Assembly: GCA_944320305.1 (NCBI GenBank)
Contig: CALUGW010000020.1
Location: forward strand, 1 to 44,040
Direction: 5' to 3'
Source: an uncultured Prevotella sp.
Lineage (GTDB): Bacteria; Bacteroidota; Bacteroidia; Bacteroidales; Bacteroidaceae
DNA length: 44,040 bases
A program made the position numbers and the translations under genes. The notes beneath the pieces are model-generated. The model was given only the letters and a program-made list of their open reading frames with translations, ran no database searches and had not been told where the DNA came from. Of the stretch, positions 16,450-22,421 are shown one piece after another (the stretch's first letter is position 1; every line of letters starts with the position of its first letter).

Positions 16450-16545
16450 TGCGGCATAGGCCGTTTTGCATTGCAAAACAGGCCATTTCGCAGTGCGATA
16501 TAGGCCGTTTTGCAAGCCGAAATGACCCTTATCGCAGAGCAATTC
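16450..16545. repeat. 22-bp periodic repeat, locus 2
   Basis: Four units have the core TTGC/TCGC at 16465, 16487, 16509 and 16531, exactly 22 bp apart. Units alternate GGCCRTTTTGC and GGCCATTTCGC types separated by variable GCAnnGC. They belong to the same family as 3480, 32790 and 43557. Confidence 0.85.
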
Positions 16546-16631
16546 GGCAGGTGTGTTAAATCAGTGTACCGCCAAACGGTTTTTAGTTGCATATTTGCAA
16601 CTAAGCTTACCCATATGTTCACACCTCAATT

Positions 16632-16847
16632 ACGCGAGTTCGGGATAAGGATTTTCGTTTGTTCTACAAGAAAACCAAGCCTCCGGCCTGCTGTCTGCCA
16701 CGTGTAGAGGCGCAAAATTTTGCGTCTCGGAGGGGGCAATGCCTTAAAAAAATGGACGCAAATAACAATGTCAGGCGCAAAATTTTGCGTCTCTACATGA
16801 GAACTACCGCTGCTTAATCTCAATGCTTGCTTATCCCAAACTCGCGT
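16632..16847. mobile_element. Inverted-repeat element family A, copy 2 (MITE-like, about 216 bp)
   Basis: This copy is better preserved at the ends than copy 1. ACGCGAGTTCGGGATAAG at the left is matched by CTTATCCCAAACTCGCGT at the right as inverted repeats of 18 bp with one mismatch. The interior is nearly identical to copy 1. I see no clear target-site duplication. The bases just outside the ends (AATT and CTCA) do not match. Confidence 0.75.
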
Positions 16848-17025
16848 CTCAATCATTCGCAACAAAACCGTATGATTAACCGTTTTTACAAATTCAACAA
16901 GTCAACGAAACAGAAAAACAAACAGAAACCAATTGGCGTTTTCAACAAAAATGCAACTGCGGAGTCTAAGAACCTGCAGAAATGGCATATGCGCGAATCC
17001 CGCTCCAGCAAAGGCTTTCAGGCAG

Positions 17026-17067
17026 TTTGAGAACTTTTGAGAACTATTTGAGAACTATTTGAGAACT
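17026..17067 (+). promoter_or_regulatory. Four phased direct repeats TTTGAGAACT (operator-like)
   Basis: Identical decamers start at 17026, 17036, 17047 and 17058, that is with 10, 11 and 11 bp spacing. They end eight bases before a -33 like TTTG (17075-17078). Same-face, helically phased direct repeats directly upstream of a promoter are the usual layout of a response-regulator (activator) binding site. Confidence 0.65.
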
Positions 17068-17074
17068 GTTTTTC

Positions 17075-17105
17075 TTTGCGTTTTCGCCTGTACATTTTAC
17101 CTTTG
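17075..17105 (+). promoter_or_regulatory. Promoter of the secreted-protein cluster (-33 and -7)
   Basis: TTTG at 17075-17078 and TACCTTTG at 17098-17105 are separated by 19 bp, a textbook Bacteroidetes sigma-70 promoter. The ATG of the first secreted protein is 40 bp downstream. Confidence 0.75.
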
Positions 17106-17144
17106 TCGCCGAAATCAAAACTGAAACCAAAAACATAAAAGAAA

Positions 17145-17525
17145 ATGAAAAAAGTAATGATCAGTGCCATCGCGCTCATGATAAGCTCAATGAGCCTAAC
17201 AACAGTAAGCGCCACGGGCTTTGGAGGCATAAGAGTGGTAACAATGCACAATGGCGATGACAAAGATGACAAAGGAAATGAGAACCCGAGTACCGGCGGC
17301 CCGCTTGTGGTTTACGACAACCTCCGGGTAACTCTGACATCGGATTCTGAGCCGATAAATGCCACGATAACCATAACCGGCACCAAAGGCAATGTGATGT
17401 ACTGCGGACAGCAGACAATCACTCCCGGCGGCAGCACAATCTCAGTGCCCGACAATGCCGACGAGAAGAAATCTGTGATAGAAGTGGTGACAGACTATCA
17501 ACGCCTGCACGGATACTTCAAATAG
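17145..17525 (+). CDS. Small secreted protein, possibly DUF3244-like
   Basis: The 126-residue protein has a clear signal peptide (MKKVMISAIALMISSMSLTT, cleavage after VSA about residue 23). It has an Asp/Lys-rich linker (HNGDDKDDKGNENPSTGG) and a C-terminal beta-rich region (LRVTLTSDSEPINATITITG ... QQTITPGGSTISVP). The beta region resembles the short secreted DUF3244-type domains of Bacteroidetes, but I am not sure of the family. There is one Cys. It is the first gene behind the phased-repeat promoter. A family B hairpin element separates it from the next secreted gene, which could act as a transcript-processing or attenuation stem. Function is unknown. Confidence 0.7.
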   Translation: MKKVMISAIALMISSMSLTTVSATGFGGIRVVTMHNGDDKDDKGNENPSTGGPLVVYDNLRVTLTSDSEPINATITITGTKGNVMYCGQQTITPGGSTISVPDNADEKKSVIEVVTDYQRLHGYFK

Positions 17526-17532
17526 CGAAAAT

Positions 17533-17671
17533 GAATATCCGCAAGTTGCCAAGTTGTGCGCTCTATAAGGGGCGTGTCTCGCATACTGTCATTCCGCGCT
17601 CCGACGCGGAATGACAGTATGCGAGACACGCCCTGCTGACATCGGAACAATTGGCAATGTTGCAGATATTC
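17533..17671. mobile_element. Palindromic element family B, copy B (about 139 bp, perfect 28-bp hairpin)
   Basis: Outer imperfect arms GAATATCCGCAAGTTGCCAA and TTGGCAATGTTGCAGATATTC flank a perfect 28-bp inverted repeat (17571-17598 and 17605-17632) with a six-base loop. The outer arms match those of copy A (16226-16442). It is inserted between the first two genes of the secreted-protein cluster, eight bases after the stop codon. Confidence 0.75.
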
Positions 17672-17807
17672 AATTAACGAAAAGACTCAAAAACAAAAAA
17701 ATAACCCCGAGGTTTCGAGGCCGCCATACCTCGTGCGCAGAAACATGGCAGCGAATCCCTGAGCTAAAAAATGGGAACAAATAGAAACATAACAAAATAA
17801 TAAGGCT

Positions 17808-18170
17808 ATGACAAAATTTATTTTATTGGCCGCTTTAGCGGCAATGTGCACAACAGCAAGCGCAACAGTCATCCCTGGACAAGGAGAAACCATAGTTCGG
17901 AAGTTTTACGGAACAAAAGCAAGAGCGAATCCGGAAAACCCATGCAAAGGCGCAACCATAAGACTGTGCGGTGTCATTGAAACAACCTATAACAACGGAA
18001 TAATTTCCCAAACAACAAAAGACGAATTCAACAGAATCATTTTCCATAAAGAAATGACAGAAGAAGAATGGATTGAGGAAAAACTTTCTGACAAAGACGG
18101 AGACGACGACAATCCACTGAACGTTAGTGACGGAGACTGGGAAATAGTTTGGGGCAATAGCAACAAATAA
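17808..18170 (+). CDS. Small secreted protein with a Cys pair, family unknown
   Basis: The 120-residue protein has a signal peptide MTKFILLAALAAMCTTASA (cleaved near residue 19). The mature part has a Cys pair in NPCKGATIRLCG (Cys46, Cys54) and an acidic C-terminal tail (SDKDGDDDNPLNVSDGDWE). Small secreted proteins with paired cysteines encoded beside thioredoxin-like or beta-propeller proteins are a known layout in Bacteroidetes (the NVEAL peptides, for example). This one lacks the NVEAL word itself, so I do not assign it. It is 11 bp upstream of the thioredoxin-like/propeller gene and almost certainly co-transcribed with it. I infer it could be a redox client or ligand of that protein. Confidence 0.72.
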   Translation: MTKFILLAALAAMCTTASATVIPGQGETIVRKFYGTKARANPENPCKGATIRLCGVIETTYNNGIISQTTKDEFNRIIFHKEMTEEEWIEEKLSDKDGDDDNPLNVSDGDWEIVWGNSNK

Positions 18171-18181
18171 GCCAGAATAGG

Positions 18182-19981
18182 ATGAGTAAATTATCGGTAA
18201 TTATCTTTTCTTTACTGTTCGTGAGCATGTTCTCCCGCGCCGAGGGTGACTCCCTCCTCCGGGAGAACATCTCCATGGAACTTCAAGTGAGGCAGAAAAG
18301 CGGAACAGAGAGACTGCTGACAGAATATCTGAGCACTCTGCCGACAAGCACAGACACTGTTTATGCTATAATATACCAGCCATCGCAATGCCCGCGATGT
18401 GAGGCCAGCATAAACAACAACTATCATGCTCTCAAAAAGGTCAGACCAGACGCGACAGCCGTTCTCATAACCGTATTCTCCGACTCGGCAAGAGCTGCCG
18501 CCTACAATCGGGAAAAAGGATACAAGGCCGACTGCTATCTCTACGACACCACCAACAGTTACCAACAAATTTTCAGTTTCAACACTAATGCCATGATTGG
18601 CACATACAATCTGAAAATATGCAGAAGCAAAGGGGAACTGCTCTTCGGAGCCGAGACATTTTTCATGGGCAGCGATGAGTTTTTTCGTGAGCTTGCGGCA
18701 TGGAACAAAAGACTCCCCACGGAAGATCGAGACATAGACAGTGCCGACTTAAGCCATTCAGCAGCACCGAGACCCCAATGTGAGCAAATAACGAATGCCT
18801 CTGCAGACCATACGCTCTACTGCGGCGACCAGCTTCTGTCGGAAGTCTATGATGTGCCAAAGTTTGACGGAGACTGGTTCTACTTCAACGACAAGCTGGC
18901 CAATGCCATCATGCTTTTCAAGAGCGACGGCGGCACACTCCGCTTCCGCTCAAAAATAGAGGCCGACAGCACCGAAAGAGACAGGTTCATAGAGGGAGGC
19001 CCCGACATGAAGAGACTGTTCGGCGAGGATAACATCTTCTACATTCCACTGACATCGGCCCTGACAGACAGCGGGCATATCGGCGTGTCCTACTCTCTGC
19101 CACACATAATGACTGACACAATGTCGGCAGGCGGCGGACTTGCATACTTCAACCAGCCCGTGCTCATTGTGAGAGACCTTGACAGCCCGGAAAAACCGCT
19201 CGACATGATTGCGCCCGACTTCAACATCTGGGGAGACACCATGTTCTTCTACACCCACTTCAAGTTCTGCCGGTTTAAAGATGAAATTGTGTACGCCTGC
19301 CAAAAACTGACGTGGCCCATGGAATACGAACGCGAGGAATATGAGAACGTTCCGGCACGCAATCCGTTCTGCCCCGGCTTCTACCACTCCGGCAATCCGT
19401 GGCTGGCCACATTCAGCCTTGCGACAGGCCGCCTGACCGGTCGCTATGGTGAACTGGAGCCGTGCGCCAGAATCAGCCGCACAGGCTACGCTTACGTGTC
19501 GCCGCTCATGCGCACCTGTGGCAACGAGCTTGTTTACACCGACAGGTATTCCGGCACAATCCACATCACCGACAATTTGCAAGACAACGACAACGCAGTC
19601 TATTCCGCATTCAGTGTAGACACGGCAAAATTTCCACAGCCTGACACAGCGAAGTTCTACACCGCAGAATATTCAAACGAATATGACAAATTCTTCTACC
19701 GATGCATCACAGATGTGCAGATTGACGATTCAAATGTTTACTGCATCGTAAAATACTCCAGCGGCGGCATATACAGCTCTTCTCCAGATGACAACGACTT
19801 CACCCTCGTGACCATCGACCGCAGCACCGGTATGGCCACAGAGCGGCTGCTGCCCCACGCCGACGGATGGCAGACAATGGGCTTCGGCCTGCGCACCAGC
19901 AGCGGACGCGTCACCCCCTTCGGCTTCTACCGCCGCGCCGACGGCGGCTACGTGGTGCGCGAATGGACGGGCTGCAACTGA
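18182..19981 (+). CDS. Secreted thioredoxin-like protein fused to a beta-propeller-like domain
   Basis: The 599-residue protein starts with a signal peptide (MSKLSVIIFSLLFVSMFSRA). About residues 40-170 look like a thioredoxin fold: YAIIYQPSQCPRCEASINNN carries a CxxC motif (Cys70-Pro-Arg-Cys73), followed by an alternating beta/alpha pattern. From about residue 205 to the end the sequence is beta-rich with strand-turn units such as NPWLATFSLATGRLTGRYGE and DFTLVTIDRSTGMATERLLP. These resemble the 6-bladed propeller proteins found next to TlpA-like proteins in Bacteroidetes. In most relatives I know of, the two parts are separate genes, so the fusion is notable. It probably acts in the periplasm or outside the cell. 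Substrate and partner are unknown. It ends at a convergent terminator. Confidence 0.65.
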   Translation: MSKLSVIIFSLLFVSMFSRAEGDSLLRENISMELQVRQKSGTERLLTEYLSTLPTSTDTVYAIIYQPSQCPRCEASINNNYHALKKVRPDATAVLITVFSDSARAAAYNREKGYKADCYLYDTTNSYQQIFSFNTNAMIGTYNLKICRSKGELLFGAETFFMGSDEFFRELAAWNKRLPTEDRDIDSADLSHSAAPRPQCEQITNASADHTLYCGDQLLSEVYDVPKFDGDWFYFNDKLANAIMLFKSDGGTLRFRSKIEADSTERDRFIEGGPDMKRLFGEDNIFYIPLTSALTDSGHIGVSYSLPHIMTDTMSAGGGLAYFNQPVLIVRDLDSPEKPLDMIAPDFNIWGDTMFFYTHFKFCRFKDEIVYACQKLTWPMEYEREEYENVPARNPFCPGFYHSGNPWLATFSLATGRLTGRYGELEPCARISRTGYAYVSPLMRTCGNELVYTDRYSGTIHITDNLQDNDNAVYSAFSVDTAKFPQPDTAKFYTAEYSNEYDKFFYRCITDVQIDDSNVYCIVKYSSGGIYSSSPDDNDFTLVTIDRSTGMATERLLPHADGWQTMGFGLRTSSGRVTPFGFYRRADGGYVVREWTGCN

Positions 19982-19998
19982 GGTACACACCTGCGGCA

Positions 19999-20040
19999 GA
20001 GCCGCCGCGCCGCCCCTCGCGGGGATGGGCGCGGCGGCTC
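19999..20040. terminator. GC-rich terminator between convergent genes
   Basis: A perfect 13-bp inverted repeat (GAGCCGCCGCGCC / GGCGCGGCGGCTC) has a 16-base centre that can itself pair (CCCCTCGCGGGG). It lies 18 bp after the stop of the forward gene and about 50 bp past the stop of the reverse beta-helix gene. An A run follows at 20051-20058, giving the T tail for the reverse gene. Confidence 0.75.
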
Positions 20041-20092
20041 GCCTGCGTGTGAAAAAAAGAATGTTTGAAGTAAAGGGGCGCCGGACGGAACG

Positions 20093-22342
20093 TCAGAGGG
20101 CAATGCCGGTCCAGCCGAAGATGTCGGTGGGGCAGCCTGTGCGGCCGCTCTCTATCCTTACGCCGTCATACTGGCCGTCGGCCTTCACCTGGCTGTCGCT
20201 GACGTTGGCGGCGGCCACGGTGAGGCTTATCTCGGTGGCAGCGCCGGCGCCGCCCCTGCCATCGGTCAGGTCGATGACGTTCTGAATCTCGCCGCTGCCC
20301 ATGACGAGGGCGTTGGTGATGTGGGCTGTGGCACCGCGGCGAATCTTTATGGCGTCTTGCATGGCCTGGGCCGTGGAGGCGTTATCAATGGTCATGTTCT
20401 CAATGCGGAAGTCCGACTGGCCGATATGGTCGGGGCCGTTGCCGTCGAGATTGCCGTCGGCCTCGACGCCGCGCGGATCCTCCTCGGTGCTGGTGAACGA
20501 TGCCGTCCAGCGGCCGTAGCAGTTGGAGAGTGTGCCGGTGTAGCCCTGTGTGAAGTCAAACATGTCGTCGTCGCAGTCTACGGCCAACAGGTTGCTCACA
20601 TTTACAGATCCGCCGAAGAACTCGATGGCGTCGTCGGCTCCGTTGGCTATGCAGATGTTGCTTATCGTCGTGCCGCTGCCCACGGCGTTGAGCGTGAGTC
20701 CGTTGTGCTCGATGTCGGCGGTGTTGCGGGCGCCAGAGTAGAGAATGCGCACGTAGGTGAGCGTGCCGCTGTTGTCGGCTGCGTCGGTGCCGCCGTAGCG
20801 ATAGTCGTTGTTGATCTCTGTGAGGCCCTCGGTGCCGGCGGTGGCGCCGGAGATGGGGGCTCGGCCGTTGATGATCAGTCCGCCCCAGTAGCCCCTGGTG
20901 GCCGTGGGGTTGTCGGCGGTGAAGGTTACGGGAGCCTCTGCCGTGCCCTGGGCGAAAATCTGTCCGCCGCGCTCGACGAGCAGGTAGCTGCCGAAGCCCT
21001 GGCGCGCCTTGACGGTCATGCCGGCGGGAATGGTGAGCCTGCCGCCTTCGGCCACCACAACGGGACCGTCGATGTAGTACTGCACGGCGGGGTCGAGCGT
21101 GAGGTCGCCGGTGATGAGCGTGGGCAGGTTCTCCTCTTTCTGGACGGGTGTCTCGCTGCCTCCGGCGAACTCATAGCCGGTCCAGCCGAAGATGCCGGTG
21201 GGGCAGCCTGTGCGTCCGCTCTCGATCCTGACGCCGTCATACTGGCCGTCGGCCTTCACCTGGCTGTCGCTGACGTTGGCGGCGGCCACGGTGAGGCTTA
21301 TCTCGGTGGCACTGCCGGCGCCGCCCTTGCCATCGGTCAGGTCGATTACGTTCTGAATCTCGCCGCTGCCGCTGACGAGGGCGTTGGTGATGTGGGCTGT
21401 GGCTCCGCGGCGAATCTTTATGGCGTCCTGCATGGCCTGGGCCGAGGCGTTGTTGACGATGGTCATGTTCTCAATGCGGAAGTCCGACTGGCCGATGTGG
21501 TCGGGCCCGTTGCCGTCGAGATTGCCGTCGGCCTCGACGCCGCGCGGATCCTCCTCGGTGCTGGTGAAAGAGCTTTCCCAGATGCCGTAGCAGTTGGCGA
21601 GGGTGCCGGTGTAGCCCTGTGTGAAATCGAACATATCGTCGTCGCAGTTGACGGCCAGCAGGTTGCTAACATTTACAGATCCGCCGAAGAACTCGATGGC
21701 GTCGTCGGCTCCCTCAGTGATGTAGATGTTGCTGATCTGGGTGCCGCTGCCCACGGCGTTGAGCGTGAGTCCGTTGTGCTCGATGTCGGCGGTGTTGCGG
21801 GCGCCGGTGTAGTGCAGCTCCACGTAGCTGAGCACTCCGCTGTTGTCGGCTGCGTCGGTGCCACCGTAGCGGTAGTCGTTGTTGATCTCGGTGAGGCCCT
21901 CGGTACCGGCGGCGGCTCCTGAGATGGGGGCGCGCCCGTTGATGATCAGTCCGCCCCAGAAGCCGCTGGTGGCGTTGTCGCTGTTGGCGGTGAAGACGAC
22001 GGGCTTGTCGGCCGTGCCGTTGGCCATGATTTTGCCGCCGCGCTCAACAAGCACGTAGTTGCCGAAGCCCTGCTGTGCCCTGACGGTGGTTCCGGCGGGA
22101 ATGGTGAGCGTCATGCCCTCGGGCACAATGAGCGCGCCAGAAAGGATGTATTGGTTGGAGGCGTCGAGCGTGAGGCTCTCGGTGAGGCGTCCGCCCAGCT
22201 GCACGGTCTGGCCGGCCTGTCCGCCGCCACCATTGCCGCCACCATTGCCGCCGTCACCGTTGTCGTCGTCGCTGCACGAGGTGAGTGTCACTGCGCTCGC
22301 CATGGCCGCAAAGGCCAGGGCGCTAAGAAAGAGTTTTCTCAT
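20093..22342 (-). CDS. Surface lipoprotein with duplicated right-handed beta-helix
   Basis: The 749-residue protein has a lipoprotein signal (MRKLFLSALAFAAMASAVTL, lipobox Cys23) followed by SDDDNGDGG. This acidic patch directly after the Cys fits the Bacteroidetes lipoprotein surface-export signal. After a Gly-rich linker come two near-identical halves of 357 residues. Each starts LTLD...YI, runs through ERGG, GGLIINGRAPISGA, EGLTEINNDYRYGGTDAADN, GADDAIEFFGGSVNVSNLLA and EEDPRGVEADGNLDGNGPDH, and ends RTGCPTxIFGWTG. The many short beta rungs and Asp-rich turns indicate a parallel beta-helix. Such proteins have often been labelled multidrug transporter by automatic annotation, which the sequence does not support. 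It lies 79 bp behind the TonB receptor and is probably its surface partner. Confidence 0.82.
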   Translation of the reverse strand: MRKLFLSALAFAAMASAVTLTSCSDDDNGDGGNGGGNGGGGQAGQTVQLGGRLTESLTLDASNQYILSGALIVPEGMTLTIPAGTTVRAQQGFGNYVLVERGGKIMANGTADKPVVFTANSDNATSGFWGGLIINGRAPISGAAAGTEGLTEINNDYRYGGTDAADNSGVLSYVELHYTGARNTADIEHNGLTLNAVGSGTQISNIYITEGADDAIEFFGGSVNVSNLLAVNCDDDMFDFTQGYTGTLANCYGIWESSFTSTEEDPRGVEADGNLDGNGPDHIGQSDFRIENMTIVNNASAQAMQDAIKIRRGATAHITNALVSGSGEIQNVIDLTDGKGGAGSATEISLTVAAANVSDSQVKADGQYDGVRIESGRTGCPTGIFGWTGYEFAGGSETPVQKEENLPTLITGDLTLDPAVQYYIDGPVVVAEGGRLTIPAGMTVKARQGFGSYLLVERGGQIFAQGTAEAPVTFTADNPTATRGYWGGLIINGRAPISGATAGTEGLTEINNDYRYGGTDAADNSGTLTYVRILYSGARNTADIEHNGLTLNAVGSGTTISNICIANGADDAIEFFGGSVNVSNLLAVDCDDDMFDFTQGYTGTLSNCYGRWTASFTSTEEDPRGVEADGNLDGNGPDHIGQSDFRIENMTIDNASTAQAMQDAIKIRRGATAHITNALVMGSGEIQNVIDLTDGRGGAGAATEISLTVAAANVSDSQVKADGQYDGVRIESGRTGCPTDIFGWTGIAL
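20108..22249 (-). repeat. Intragenic tandem duplication, 1071-bp period
   Basis: The second half of the beta-helix gene repeats the first at nucleotide level. For example, the sequence beginning GGTCCAGCCGAAGATG occurs at 20108 and 21179, an offset of 1071 bp (357 codons). Long blocks are identical between copies (around 20400-20480 and 21470-21550). Outer limits are approximate. Confidence 0.85.
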
Positions 22343-22421
22343 AATGATAATTTAATGTGTTTGTTGAAGATAAATTATAAATATGTGTGTTTTATGTCTG
22401 CATTTTATTTTGCACGGAGCG

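Noticed and set aside
16874-17030. 52-codon forward frame (MINRFYKFNKSTKQKNKQKP...)
   Set aside because: No promoter box at a useful distance, no signal peptide, and its stop falls inside the phased operator repeats. The composition (Lys/Asn/Gln) is likely chance in AT-rich DNA.
16007-17700. Insertion sequence with a transposase in the repeat-rich region
   Set aside because: No reading frame of transposase size or pattern exists. The elements are too short and non-coding.
17690-17800. Third, decayed copy of element family A
   Set aside because: GAGCTAAAAAATGGGAACAAATAG resembles part of the family A interior, but neither terminal repeat nor the GCAAAATTTTGC palindrome is present.
20321-21922. 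533-codon forward reading frame opposite the beta-helix gene
   Set aside because: It is a mirror of a GC-rich gene. The translation is Val/Ala/Gly-rich with no domain, while the reverse frame has a lipoprotein signal and clear repeats.
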